A stretch of DNA of 64,000 nt, taken from assembly GCA_035499735.1 (NCBI GenBank), contig DATJYC010000033.1, positions 1-64,000 on the forward strand, read 5' to 3'. This document shows, piece by piece, positions 17,321 through 26,178 of the stretch. The notes beneath the pieces were generated by a model that was given only the letters and a program-made list of their open reading frames with translations, did not search any database and was not told the origin of the DNA. Position 1 is the stretch's first letter. Every line of letters begins with the position of its first letter. The position numbers and the translations under genes were made by a program. Source of the DNA: VBDM01 sp035499735 (GTDB lineage: Bacteria; Pseudomonadota; Gammaproteobacteria; Burkholderiales; SG8-39).

Positions 17321-18100
17321 TTGGACCTCAACATTCGCGGCAAGGCCGCGCTCGTGTGCGGCGCAAGCAAGGGGTTGGGGCGCGGCTGTGCGACCGCGCT
17401 GGCGCGCGAGGGCTGCCGCGTCACGCTGGTGGCGCGCGACCGCTCGGTGCTGGAAAAGGCCGCGGAAGACATGCGCGCGACGACCGGCGCGACCCTCGTC
17501 ACGGTGCCGGCCGACATCACCACCGAGCAGGGACGCATCGCGGCGCTGGCCGCCTGCCCGCAGCCTGACATCCTCGTCACCAACGCGGGCGGCCCGCCTC
17601 CGGGCGACTTCCGCAAGTTCTCGCGCGAGGAGTGGCTGAAGGCAGTCGGCGCGAACATGCTCACGCCGATCGAGCTCATCAAGGCCACCGTCGACGGCAT
17701 GATCTCGCGGCGCTTCGGGCGCATCATCAACATCACCTCGAGCGCGGTGAAGGCGCCGATCGCCGAGCTCGCGCTCTCGAACGGGGCGAGGAGCGGCCTC
17801 ACCGGATTCGTCGCCGGACTCGCGCGCCAGACCGTCGCCGCCAACGTCACCATCAACAACATCCTCCCTGGGCGGTTCTGGACCGACCGCCTCAAGAGCA
17901 ACACCGAGTTCAACGCCAAGGAGAAGGGCAGGACCGTCGACGAGGTCAAGCGCGACCTCGAGAAGGCCATCCCGGCGGGGCGCTTCGGCACGCCCGAGGA
18001 GTTCGGCGACCTCTGCGCCTTCCTGTGCAGCGCGCAGGCCGGCTACATCACCGGGCAGAACTTCCTCATCGACGGCGGCATCTATCCCGGGACGTTCTAG
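17321..18100 (+). CDS. Atypical short-chain dehydrogenase lacking the catalytic Tyr and Lys
   Basis: 259 residues with a Rossmann fold. The nucleotide motif is GASKGLGRG (14-22), the NNAG equivalent is TNAGG (88-92), and the conserved Ser lies at 140-141 (NITSS). The position 13 residues after Ser140, normally the catalytic Tyr, is Ser153, and the Lys four residues later is Arg157 (LSNGARSGL). A group of betaproteobacterial SDRs shares this change, so it is a subfamily rather than a fresh mutation. It may bind NADP without classical reductase chemistry. It starts with TTG at 17321 and lies four bases before the next gene. Confidence 0.85.
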   Translation: MDLNIRGKAALVCGASKGLGRGCATALAREGCRVTLVARDRSVLEKAAEDMRATTGATLVTVPADITTEQGRIAALAACPQPDILVTNAGGPPPGDFRKFSREEWLKAVGANMLTPIELIKATVDGMISRRFGRIINITSSAVKAPIAELALSNGARSGLTGFVAGLARQTVAANVTINNILPGRFWTDRLKSNTEFNAKEKGRTVDEVKRDLEKAIPAGRFGTPEEFGDLCAFLCSAQAGYITGQNFLIDGGIYPGTF

Positions 18101-18103
18101 GGG

Positions 18104-20119
18104 ATGATTCTCTACGCGGTCACGATCTTCCTGAGCGCTTTCCTGCTCTTCCAGGTCCAGCCCCTCATCGCGAAGATGATCCTGCCGTGGTTCGGCGGCA
18201 CCGCGGCGGTGTGGACGGTCTGCATGCTGTTCTTCCAGATGCTGCTGCTCGGCGGCTACGTCTACTCACACGCCTACGTGGCGCAGCGGATTCCCGCGCG
18301 GCGCTGGGTGCATCTCGCCCTGCTCGGCGTCGCGGCGGCGACGCTGCCGCTCGCCGCGAGCGCGGCGTGGAAGCCCTCGGGCGGCGGCGACCCGACCTGG
18401 CGCATCCTCGGCCTGCTTGCGACGAGCGTCGGCCTTCCCTACTTCATCCTGTCGACGACCGGCCCGCTGGTGCAGGCATGGTACGCGCGCGCGCATGCCG
18501 GCGCCGCGCCGTACCGACTTTTCGCCCTCTCCAACCTCGGCTCTATGCTCGCCCTCCTCTCGTATCCCCTTCTCGTCGAGCCGCTGCTCGCTCTGGGGAA
18601 GCAGGCGACGCTCTGGTCGGCGGGATTCGTGCTGTTCGCGATGCCCTGCGCAGTCCTCGCCTGGCGCGGCCGGACGGGTCATTCCGCCCCATCCTCCGCC
18701 GAGGGGGGCGACAAGCCCGGGCTGGCCCTCCAGGCGCTGTGGGCGGGGCTCGCGGCCTGCGCTTCGACGCTGCTCCTCGCTTTCACGGCGCACATGACGC
18801 TCAACATCGCGGCCATCCCTTTCCTGTGGGTGCTGCCGCTCGCGCTCTACCTGCTCAGCTTCGTCCTGTGCTTCGAAGCCTCGGGCTGGTACCGGCGCTG
18901 GCTGTTCCTGCCGCTGCTCGCCGCCGGCCTCGTCGCGGTCTGCATCACGCTCGGGCGCTCCAACCCGAGCATCTGGGGCCTTATCCCGCTGTACGCGGCG
19001 ACCCTGTTCGCCGCGTGCATGGTTTGCCACGGCGAGCTCGCGCGCTCCAAGCCGCATCCGCGCTACCTCACCGGTTTCTATCTGATGCTCGCGCTGGGCG
19101 GAGCCCTGGGCGGGGTCCTGGTCGGCCTCGTCGCGCCCAAGGTTTTCGACGAGCTCTACGAGCTGCCGATCGGCATGGTGGCGCTGTGCGTCTTCGTGAT
19201 GCTCGCGCTGCTGCGCGACCGGGCAAGCCTCTTCCACAGGCGCTGGGGCACCGCGGGGAGGCTCGCCTTCCTCGCGATGATCGTGGCTCTCGCGGTCCAG
19301 CTCGCGCGAACCTACCGCGACAACTCGGCCAACACTCGGGTTACGCTGCGCAGCTTCTACGGCGTGCTCAACGTGCGCGATTCGGGCGAAGGCCCGGACG
19401 CCATGCGCGTGCTCTCTCACGGCACCATCATCCACGGCAAGCAGTTCCTGGAGGAAGACCGGCGCGACTGGCCGACTACCTACTACGGCCCGACTTCCGG
19501 CGTGGCGCTCGCGATCCTCGATGCGCGCGCCCGGGGCGCGCTGCGCGTGGGCGTGGTCGGGCTGGGAGCGGGGACGCTGGCCGCCTATGGAAGGCCGGGC
19601 GACCTGTTCCGCTTCTACGACATCAACCCCCAGGTGGCCGAGCTCGCGCGCTCGGAGTTCAGCTTCCTCAAGGACAGCCCGGCGCGCGTCGAGGTGGAGC
19701 TGGGTGACGCGCGCCTTTCGCTCGAGCGGGAGGCCGCGCAGAATTTCGACGTGCTCGCGCTCGACGCCTTTTCGAGCGACGCCATTCCGGTGCACCTGCT
19801 GACGGTCGAGGCCTTCCGCACCTACGTGGGGCAGCTGCGCCCCGGGGGCGTGCTTGCGGTGCACATATCCAACCGCTACCTCGACCTCATCCCCGTGGTG
19901 CAGCAGGCGGCGCGGGAGCTCTCGCTCGAGCTGCGCGAGGTGGACAACGACGACGACGACGACGTGGGCGTGTACCGCTCCGACTGGCTGCTGCTGTCCG
20001 TCTCTCCCGCGGCCTTCGAGGGGCCGCTGCTGAGGGAAACCGCGCAGACGATAGAAACGGCGCGGCGCGTGCGCCCCTGGACGGACGACTACAGCGACCT
20101 GTACCGCATATTGAAGTAG
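18104..20119 (+). CDS. Membrane protein fused to a spermidine synthase-like domain
   Basis: 671 residues. About 400 N-terminal residues form ten or more hydrophobic helices. The C-terminal part from about 460 is a spermidine synthase/methyltransferase fold: VGVVGLGAGTLAAYG near 481-495, the acidic ribose-binding YDINP near 505 and LDAFSSDAIPVHLLTVEAF near 550. A run of seven acidic/Asn residues (DNDDDDD) lies near 613-619. Such fusions are common in proteobacteria and their product is unknown; a true polyamine synthase role has not been shown. It follows the SDR gene by three bases. Confidence 0.85.
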   Translation: MILYAVTIFLSAFLLFQVQPLIAKMILPWFGGTAAVWTVCMLFFQMLLLGGYVYSHAYVAQRIPARRWVHLALLGVAAATLPLAASAAWKPSGGGDPTWRILGLLATSVGLPYFILSTTGPLVQAWYARAHAGAAPYRLFALSNLGSMLALLSYPLLVEPLLALGKQATLWSAGFVLFAMPCAVLAWRGRTGHSAPSSAEGGDKPGLALQALWAGLAACASTLLLAFTAHMTLNIAAIPFLWVLPLALYLLSFVLCFEASGWYRRWLFLPLLAAGLVAVCITLGRSNPSIWGLIPLYAATLFAACMVCHGELARSKPHPRYLTGFYLMLALGGALGGVLVGLVAPKVFDELYELPIGMVALCVFVMLALLRDRASLFHRRWGTAGRLAFLAMIVALAVQLARTYRDNSANTRVTLRSFYGVLNVRDSGEGPDAMRVLSHGTIIHGKQFLEEDRRDWPTTYYGPTSGVALAILDARARGALRVGVVGLGAGTLAAYGRPGDLFRFYDINPQVAELARSEFSFLKDSPARVEVELGDARLSLEREAAQNFDVLALDAFSSDAIPVHLLTVEAFRTYVGQLRPGGVLAVHISNRYLDLIPVVQQAARELSLELREVDNDDDDDVGVYRSDWLLLSVSPAAFEGPLLRETAQTIETARRVRPWTDDYSDLYRILK

Positions 20120-20166
20120 CGGTAGAATTTCGGCCTCTCGGTTCCACCTCTTTTTCGGGGCTTCCC

Positions 20167-21657
20167 ATGAACGATCCCAAGATCTCCGGCATCGCCGCCC
20201 TCAACCTCAAGGACCCGTCGCTCTTCCGCCAGCAATGCTACGTCGACGGGAAGTGGGCCGATGCCGACGGCGGCAAGACCATCCCGGTCAACAACCCCGC
20301 GACAGGCGAAATCCTGGGAACCGTGCCCGGCATGGGCGCTGCCGAGACGCGGCGCGCCATCGAGGCGGCGAACGCGGCCCTTCCGGCGTGGAGGGCGAAG
20401 ACCGCCAAGGAGCGCAGCGTCATCCTGCGCAAGTGGTTCGACCTGATGATGGCGAATCAGGAAGACCTTGCCCGGATCCTCACGGCCGAGCAGGGCAAGC
20501 CGCTCACCGAGGCGCGCACCGAAATCGCGTACGGCGCTTCCTTCATCGAATGGTTCGCCGAGGAGGCCAAGCGCATCTACGGCGACACCATCCCGGGACA
20601 CCAGGCCGACAAGCGCATCGTCGTGATCAAGGAGGCGATCGGAGTGTGCGCGGCGATCACGCCCTGGAATTTCCCCAACGCCATGATCACGCGCAAGGCG
20701 GGCCCGGCGCTCGCCGCCGGCTGCACCATGGTCGTCAAGCCCGCCACCGCGACGCCCTACTCCGCGCTCGCGATGGCGGAGCTCGGGGAACGGGCCGGCA
20801 TCCCCAAGGGCGTGCTCAGCGTGCTCACCGGCAGCTCCTCGGCGATCGGGGGAGAGATGACCTCCAACCCCATCGTGCGCAAGGTCACCTTCACCGGATC
20901 GACCGAAGTCGGCAAGATCCTTCTCGAGCAGTGCTCGAAGACGGTGAAGAAGGCCTCGATGGAGCTCGGCGGCAACGCGCCCTTCATCGTTTTCGACGAC
21001 GCCGACCTCGACGCCGCGGTCGAGGGCGCGCTCGCGTCCAAGTACCGCAACACCGGCCAGACCTGCGTGTGCGCGAACCGGCTGCTCGTCCAGGACAAGG
21101 TGTACGACGCCTTCGCCGCCAAGCTCACCGACAAGGTCAAGGCGATGAAGGTCGGCAACGGCATGGAAGCGGGCGTGGTGCAGGGACCGCTGATCGACAA
21201 GGCCGCGGTGGCGAAGGTCGAGGAGCACATCGCGGACGCGCTCGCCAAAGGCGCGAAGGTGCTGACGGGCGGCAAGCGGCACTCGCTCGGTGGAACCTAC
21301 TTCGAGCCGACCGTGCTCGCGAACGTCGATACGACGATGAAGGTGACCAAGGAAGAGACCTTCGGGCCGGTGGCGCCGCTGTTCCGCTTCAAGGACGAGA
21401 AGGAGGCCATCCGCCTCGCCAACGACACCGAGTTCGGCCTCGCGTCCTACTTCTACGGCCGCGACATGGGCCGCATCTGGCGCGTCGCCGAAGCGCTCGA
21501 GTACGGCATGGTGGGCATCAACACCGGGATCATCTCCACCGAGGTGGCGCCCTTCGGCGGCGTCAAGGAATCGGGCCTCGGGCGCGAGGGCTCGAAGTAC
21601 GGCATCGAGGACTACGTCGTGGTGAAGTACCTCTGCATGGGCGGGGTGGACCGCTAG
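20167..21657 (+). CDS. gabD: NADP-dependent succinate-semialdehyde dehydrogenase
   Basis: 496-residue aldehyde dehydrogenase. Key motifs are TPWNFPNAMITRKAGPALAAGC (N-terminal NADP fold), TFTGSTEVGK near 242, MELGGNAPFIVFDDADLD (general-base Glu near 265) and TGQTCVCANR with catalytic Cys300. The adjacent Cys302 matches the cysteine pair reported as a redox switch in human SSADH. It oxidises succinate semialdehyde to succinate in the GABA shunt and related degradation. The N-terminus is about 13 residues longer than E. coli GabD. No gabT or gabP is nearby. Confidence 0.92.
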   Translation: MNDPKISGIAALNLKDPSLFRQQCYVDGKWADADGGKTIPVNNPATGEILGTVPGMGAAETRRAIEAANAALPAWRAKTAKERSVILRKWFDLMMANQEDLARILTAEQGKPLTEARTEIAYGASFIEWFAEEAKRIYGDTIPGHQADKRIVVIKEAIGVCAAITPWNFPNAMITRKAGPALAAGCTMVVKPATATPYSALAMAELGERAGIPKGVLSVLTGSSSAIGGEMTSNPIVRKVTFTGSTEVGKILLEQCSKTVKKASMELGGNAPFIVFDDADLDAAVEGALASKYRNTGQTCVCANRLLVQDKVYDAFAAKLTDKVKAMKVGNGMEAGVVQGPLIDKAAVAKVEEHIADALAKGAKVLTGGKRHSLGGTYFEPTVLANVDTTMKVTKEETFGPVAPLFRFKDEKEAIRLANDTEFGLASYFYGRDMGRIWRVAEALEYGMVGINTGIISTEVAPFGGVKESGLGREGSKYGIEDYVVVKYLCMGGVDR

Positions 21658-21663
21658 CCGGCT

Positions 21664-22758
21664 TCACACGTTGAAGCGGAAGTGCATCACGTCGCCGTCG
21701 CGGACGACGTAGTCCTTGCCTTCGAGGCGCAGCTTGCCGGCTTCCTTCGCGCCCTGCTCGCCGCCGCGTGCGACGTAGTCGTCGTACGCGATGACCTCGG
21801 CGCGGATGAAGCCGCGCTCGAAATCGGTGTGGATCACGCCGGCGGACTGCGGGGCGGTCGCGCCCACCGGGACAGTCCACGCGCGCACTTCCTTGGGTCC
21901 CGCGGTGAAATAGGTCTGCAGGCCCAGCAGGGCGTAGCCGGCGCGGATCAGGCGGTCGAGGCCCGCCTCCTTCATGCCCATGTCGGCGAGAAACACCTGC
22001 TTGTCTTCGTCGGACAGATCGGCGATCTGCGCCTCGAGGGCGGCGCAGATGGGGACGACGGGCGCGCCTTCCTTCTTCGCGTGCTCCTGGACGCGCGCAA
22101 GCAGCGGATTGCTCTGGAACCCGTGCTCGGCGACGTTGGCGACGTACATCACCGGCTTCGCGGTGAGCAGGAACAGCGGCGTGAGCACCGCCTGCTCCTC
22201 CTTCGACAGCGTCACGCTCCGCGCGGGCCGCGCCTCGTCGAGCGCGGGGCGCACCTTGTCGAGCACCGCGACTATACGTTGCGCTTCCTTGTCGCCACCG
22301 GTCTGAGCAACTTTCCGGTAGCGCGCATAGGTTTTTTCCACAGTCGCGAGGTCGGCGAGCGCGAGCTCGGTGTTGATGGTCTCGATGTCCGACACGGGGT
22401 CGACCTTGCCTGCGACGTGCACCACGTTCGGATCCTCGAAGCAGCGCACCACGTGCGCGATCGCGTCGCACTCCCGGATGTTGGCGAGAAACTGGTTCCC
22501 CAGGCCCTCGCCCTTGGACGCGCCCGCCACGAGCCCCGCGATATCGACGAACTCGACCGTGGCGGCGACGACCTTGGCGGGCTTGGCTATCGCTGCGATC
22601 GCCGAAAGCCGGGCATCGGGAACTTCGACGATGCCGACGTTCGGGTCGATGGTGCAGAAAGGATAGTTCTCCGCGGCGATCCCGGCCTTGGTGAGCGCGT
22701 TGAACAACGTGGACTTGCCAACGTTCGGAAGGCCGACGATGCCGCATTTCAACGACAT
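21664..22758 (-). CDS. ychF: Redox-regulated ATPase YchF
   Basis: 364 residues, the usual length. The P-loop GLPNVGKSTLFNALT (8-22) is followed by switch sequence NYPFCTIDPNVGIVEVPD. FVDIAGLVAGASKGEGLGNQFL is the DxxG region with the Leu in place of catalytic Gln typical of YchF. The C-terminal TGS domain includes TYFTAGPKEVRAW and IHTDFERGFIRAEVIAYDD. YchF prefers ATP over GTP, binds ribosomes and is linked to oxidative-stress responses. It begins inside the end of pth (10-base overlap). Confidence 0.96.
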   Translation of the reverse strand: MSLKCGIVGLPNVGKSTLFNALTKAGIAAENYPFCTIDPNVGIVEVPDARLSAIAAIAKPAKVVAATVEFVDIAGLVAGASKGEGLGNQFLANIRECDAIAHVVRCFEDPNVVHVAGKVDPVSDIETINTELALADLATVEKTYARYRKVAQTGGDKEAQRIVAVLDKVRPALDEARPARSVTLSKEEQAVLTPLFLLTAKPVMYVANVAEHGFQSNPLLARVQEHAKKEGAPVVPICAALEAQIADLSDEDKQVFLADMGMKEAGLDRLIRAGYALLGLQTYFTAGPKEVRAWTVPVGATAPQSAGVIHTDFERGFIRAEVIAYDDYVARGGEQGAKEAGKLRLEGKDYVVRDGDVMHFRFNV

Positions 22759-23330
22759 CCGGGCCCCGTGTGCAGCTTGAGCATCGCCGCCTGCATGTCC
22801 CCGTCGAGCAGCAATCGCGAGACGTCCATGCAGCGCGCCAGCGCGCCCTCGATCAGCTCGCGCTCGGCGGGCGTCGGCGAGTCAAGCACGTAGTCCGCGA
22901 CAAGGTTCTTGTCGCCCGGATGACCGATTCCGATCCTCAGCCGCCAGAACCCAGGGCTCCCGAGCTGGGCCGCGATGTCCTTCAGGCCGTTGTGGCCGGC
23001 GACGCCGCCGCCGAGCTTGAGCTTCGCCGTGCCAGGGGGAAAATCGAGCTCGTCGTGCACGACTAGGATGTCCTGGGGCAGGATCTTGTAGAAGCGCGCG
23101 AGCGCGCCGACCGACTTGCCCGAGACGTTCATGAAGGTCTGCGGCAGCAGGAATTTCAGCTCCCCGTCCGGACGCGCGAGCTTGCCTACGAGGCCGTAGT
23201 AGCGGGCGACGGGCCTGAGCTCGACGCGCTCGCCCGAGGCGAGGCGCGACACGAACCAGAAGCCGACGTTGTGGCGGTCTCTTTCGTGCTCCTTGCCCGG
23301 ATTGCCCAGGCCGGCGATGAGCTTGATCAT
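22749..23330 (-). CDS. pth: Peptidyl-tRNA hydrolase
   Basis: 193 residues starting MIKLIAGLGNPGKEHERDRHNVGFW, which includes the catalytic His (about 20) and the Asn residues that hold the substrate. QTFMNVSGKSVGALARFY and VVHDELDFPPGTAKLKLGGGVAGHNGLKD are the other signature blocks. It releases tRNA from stalled peptidyl-tRNAs. It lies between rplY and ychF, the common proteobacterial order, but a strong terminator-like hairpin lies just before its start. Confidence 0.97.
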   Translation of the reverse strand: MIKLIAGLGNPGKEHERDRHNVGFWFVSRLASGERVELRPVARYYGLVGKLARPDGELKFLLPQTFMNVSGKSVGALARFYKILPQDILVVHDELDFPPGTAKLKLGGGVAGHNGLKDIAAQLGSPGFWRLRIGIGHPGDKNLVADYVLDSPTPAERELIEGALARCMDVSRLLLDGDMQAAMLKLHTGPGCR

Positions 23331-23340
23331 GGACGGATGT

Positions 23341-23372
23341 GAAAAGGGCGCGGAACAGCCCGCGCCCTTTTC
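23341..23372 (-). terminator. Rho-independent terminator after rplY
   Basis: On the minus strand a stem of about 13 pairs (GAAAAGGGCGCGG with CCGCGCCCTTTTC) and a six-base loop ends in TTTT. It sits 18 bases past the rplY stop and 11 bases before the pth start. It probably limits read-through from the prs-rplY region into pth, or acts as an attenuator, since pth and ychF have little room for another promoter. Confidence 0.75.
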
Positions 23373-23389
23373 CCGAGGGGGAGGGAGGG

Positions 23390-24151
23390 CTACTTCTTGT
23401 CGGCCTTCTCGGCCTTGCCGCCCTTGCCAGCCTTTTCGTCGGCAGCGGGCGCTGCGGCCTCGGGCGCCTTCTGCTTGACGGTCGGCACGTCGGCCGCGGC
23501 AGGCACGGCTTCCGCGGGCGCGGCCGCGCCTTCGACCGCACCGGCAGCAGCCGCAGCAGCCGCCGCCTCTTCCTCGGCGATTGCGGCCTTCGGAATCTGC
23601 GCGGACGCCACGGTCGGGTTCTCGTCGCCCCGCAGCGCGAGTTCGACACCCTTGGGCAGCGCGAGATCGCGCACGTGGATCGAGTGGCCGATCGAGATGT
23701 TCCCGAGGTCCACCTCGACGAACTCTGGCAGGTCCGCGGGCAGGCAGCGGATGTCGATGTCGTTCAGAACGTGCGTGATCAGACCGCCCTGCTCCTTGAT
23801 CGCCGGCGACTTCTCGGCGTTAATGAAGTGCAGCGGCACCTTGATGTGGATCTTCTGGTCAGCCGACACCCGCTGGAAGTCGATATGCTGCACCTCCGCC
23901 TTCCACGGGTGCATGTTGACCGCGCGCAGCAGCACCTGCTGCTTCGCGCCGTCGAGGGCGAGCGTCAGGATGGACGCGTGGAACTTCTCGTCGCGCAGCT
24001 GGTGAAAGAGGTCGTTCTGATCGAGCTCGATGTTCACCGGCTCCGCCTTGCCGCCGTAGAGGATCCCCGGGACCTTCCCGGCGTGGCGCAGGCGGCGGCT
24101 CGCACCCCTTCCTTGCACCTTGCGCGTGTTCGCTACCACTTCGATTGCCAT
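23390..24151 (-). CDS. rplY: 50S ribosomal protein L25 (long Ctc/TL5 form)
   Basis: 253 residues. The N-terminal L25 domain that binds 5S rRNA covers about 1-92 (QGRGASRRLRHAGKVPGILYG). A TL5-type beta domain with VDLGNISIGHSIHVRDL follows at about 95-180. The last 65 residues are a low-complexity Ala/Glu/Lys/Pro tail ending KAEKADKK. The long form is standard outside the enteric bacteria; the tail is longer than in many relatives. It follows prs, the usual order in betaproteobacteria. Confidence 0.95.
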   Translation of the reverse strand: MAIEVVANTRKVQGRGASRRLRHAGKVPGILYGGKAEPVNIELDQNDLFHQLRDEKFHASILTLALDGAKQQVLLRAVNMHPWKAEVQHIDFQRVSADQKIHIKVPLHFINAEKSPAIKEQGGLITHVLNDIDIRCLPADLPEFVEVDLGNISIGHSIHVRDLALPKGVELALRGDENPTVASAQIPKAAIAEEEAAAAAAAAGAVEGAAAPAEAVPAAADVPTVKQKAPEAAAPAADEKAGKGGKAEKADKK

Positions 24152-24202
24152 TTTGCTTCTCCTAGTATGGCGTGCCCGCGACCAGGACGCCGTTGGTAAA
24201 AC

Positions 24203-25153
24203 CTACTCCATAAACAGCGACGAGACCGAATCCTCGTTGCTGATGCGCAAAATCGTCTCTGCGAGCAGTCCCGCCACCGACAGCACGCGGATCTTGCTGC
24301 AGCTTTGGGCCGCCTTCGACAGCGGGATCGTGTCGGTCACGACCAGCTCGTCCATGTCGGAGTCGGCAATCCGCTCCACCGCGCCACCGGAGAGCACGGG
24401 GTGCGTGCAGTACGCGACCACGCGGACCGCCCCTTCTTCCTTCAGAGCCTGCGCCGCCTTGCACAGCGTGTTCGCGGTGTCGACGATGTCGTCCATGATC
24501 ACGCAGCTGCGGCCTTTCACGTCTCCGATTACGTTCATCACTTCCGACACGTTCGGCGCGGGACGGCGCTTGTCGATGATCGCCAGGTCCGACTCCAGGC
24601 GCTTCGCCATCGCACGCGCCCGCACGACGCCGCCGACGTCCGGCGACACCACCAGCAGATTCTCGTACTGGTGCTTCCAGACGTCCCCGAGCAGGACCGG
24701 GGTCGCGTAGATGTTGTCCACCGGCACGTCGAAGAACCCCTGGATCTGGTCGGCGTGCAGGTCCATGGTGAGCACGCGGTCCACTCCCGCCGCCTGGAGC
24801 ATGTTCGCCGACACTTTCGCGCTGATCGCCACGCGCGCCGAGCGCGGGCGACGGTCCTGCCGCCCATACCCGAAATAGGGTATCGCGGCAGTCACTCGCG
24901 CCGCGGACGCGCGCTTCAGGGCGTCCACGATCAGCAGCACCTCCATCAGGCTGTCGTTCGCCGGTGCACAGGTCGACTGCAGCACGAAACAGTCCTTGCC
25001 GCGCACGTTCTCGAGCAACTCGACCATCACCTCGCCGTCGGAGAACTTGCCCACCGTGGCGTGACCGAGAGGGATGTTCAGCCGCCGCACCACCGCGTGC
25101 GCGAGCAGCGGGTTGGCGTTCCCTGTGAACACCATCAGGCTTTCGTAGGCCAT
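24203..25153 (-). CDS. prs: Ribose-phosphate pyrophosphokinase
   Basis: 316 residues from the ATG at 25153 (MAYESLMVFTGNANPLLA), which gives the family's exact length; an ATG-like extension to 25204 is open but not conserved. PYFGYGRQDRR (flexible ATP loop), VVSPDVGGVVRARAMAKRL and the PRPP loop CVIMDDIVDTANTL (about 217-230) are present. It makes PRPP from ribose 5-phosphate and ATP. It sits directly downstream of tRNA-Gln and ispE, a conserved cluster. Confidence 0.97.
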   Translation of the reverse strand: MAYESLMVFTGNANPLLAHAVVRRLNIPLGHATVGKFSDGEVMVELLENVRGKDCFVLQSTCAPANDSLMEVLLIVDALKRASAARVTAAIPYFGYGRQDRRPRSARVAISAKVSANMLQAAGVDRVLTMDLHADQIQGFFDVPVDNIYATPVLLGDVWKHQYENLLVVSPDVGGVVRARAMAKRLESDLAIIDKRRPAPNVSEVMNVIGDVKGRSCVIMDDIVDTANTLCKAAQALKEEGAVRVVAYCTHPVLSGGAVERIADSDMDELVVTDTIPLSKAAQSCSKIRVLSVAGLLAETILRISNEDSVSSLFME

Positions 25154-25239
25154 GCGCTTTGCTTCGAGTCGCCCTGATTCCCGGGGGCTTGGCCCCGTGC
25201 GCAAAAAATTAGCCGCGTGAGCGGCTCAACATCCTTCTT

Positions 25240-25316
25240 TGGCTGGGGAGGAAGGATTCGAACCCTCGCATGGCGGAATCAAAATCCGCTGCCTTAACCA
25301 GCTTGGCGACTCCCCA
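25240..25316 (-). tRNA. tRNA-Gln (anticodon UUG)
   Basis: On the minus strand acceptor TGGGGAG pairs with CTCCCCA, followed by G and an encoded CCA. The anticodon stem GCGGA/TCCGC holds loop TTTTGAT with anticodon TTG (glutamine). The T arm contains GGTTCGAATCC. It lies four bases after ispE and about 87 bases before prs, the usual ispE-tRNA-Gln-prs order, so it is likely processed out of a longer transcript. Confidence 0.97.
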
Positions 25317-25320
25317 AGCG

Positions 25321-26178
25321 CTACTCTTTCTCCAGGAGCGCCGCCAGCGGTTGGCGATCCAGCCCCCGCACGATGAAGCCGCGCATGTCCGCGGGCATCC
25401 TGGAGTGGACCGACCGCGCCTCGCGCTCGGCCGCAAATTCGGCGAAAACACAGGCGCCCGACCCGCTCATGCGCGCATCACCGAATTGCCTGAGCCATTC
25501 GAGATGCTTCGCCACTTCAGGATGGCGCCGACACACCACCGGCTCCAGATCGTTCCTGCCAAAGCCGGCGGAAAAGCTTGATATTCTGATGGTTTCGGAA
25601 TTTCGTGTCAATTCAGGCGCGGCAAAAATCGCCTGCGTGGACACGGCGACCGGCGGAACCAGCACCACGTACCAGGCCTCGGGCAGGTCGAGCGCAGTCA
25701 GGCGCTCGCCGATTCCCTCGCCGAAGGCGTTTCGGCCGAAAAGAAAGAACGGCACGTCGGCGCCGAGGCTGAGGCCCATCTCCGCAAGCCGCTCTCTGCC
25801 CAGGTTTAGTCCCCACAGGGCGTTCAGAGCTGCGAGCGTGGTGGCGCAATCGGAGCTTCCTCCCCCCAAGCCCCCGCCGATGGGGATGTTCTTCTCGAGG
25901 TCGATGTCCACGCCCGCACTGGCCCCGCGTTCACGCTGCAGAAGACGCGCGGCACGCACCGCGAGGTTGTCCTCCGCGGCGACTCCGGAAATCCCGCGCG
26001 CGAGCCTGATTTCGCCATCGTCCCGCGGGGAGAAGCTCAGCCAGTCGCAGCAGTCGATAATGCGGAAGACGGTCTGCAGCAGGTGATAGCCGTCCGTGCG
26101 GCGGCCGGTGACGTGCAGGAACAGGTTGAGCTTCGCCGGCGCGGGATAGCGGCGGTTCCAGGAATTCACTTGGCCCAT
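25321..26178 (-). CDS. ispE: 4-diphosphocytidyl-2-C-methyl-D-erythritol kinase
   Basis: 285-residue GHMP kinase of the non-mevalonate isoprenoid pathway. PAPAKLNLFLHVTGRRTDGYH (about 12-32) holds the catalytic Lys and substrate-binding residues. The ATP loop is IPIGGGLGGGSSD (about 98-110), and the third GHMP motif MSGSGACVFAEF lies near 245. It phosphorylates CDP-methylerythritol. The start overlaps the lolB stop by 13 bases. Confidence 0.96.
   Translation of the reverse strand: MGQVNSWNRRYPAPAKLNLFLHVTGRRTDGYHLLQTVFRIIDCCDWLSFSPRDDGEIRLARGISGVAAEDNLAVRAARLLQRERGASAGVDIDLEKNIPIGGGLGGGSSDCATTLAALNALWGLNLGRERLAEMGLSLGADVPFFLFGRNAFGEGIGERLTALDLPEAWYVVLVPPVAVSTQAIFAAPELTRNSETIRISSFSAGFGRNDLEPVVCRRHPEVAKHLEWLRQFGDARMSGSGACVFAEFAAEREARSVHSRMPADMRGFIVRGLDRQPLAALLEKE

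Noticed and set aside
17632..19707. 691-codon plus-strand frame over the SDR and spermidine synthase fusion
   Set aside because: Out-of-frame reading of two recognised proteins; compositionally Arg/Ala-rich.
24203..25204. Extended start for prs at 25204
   Set aside because: The 17 extra residues are not conserved and the ATG at 25153 gives the exact family length.
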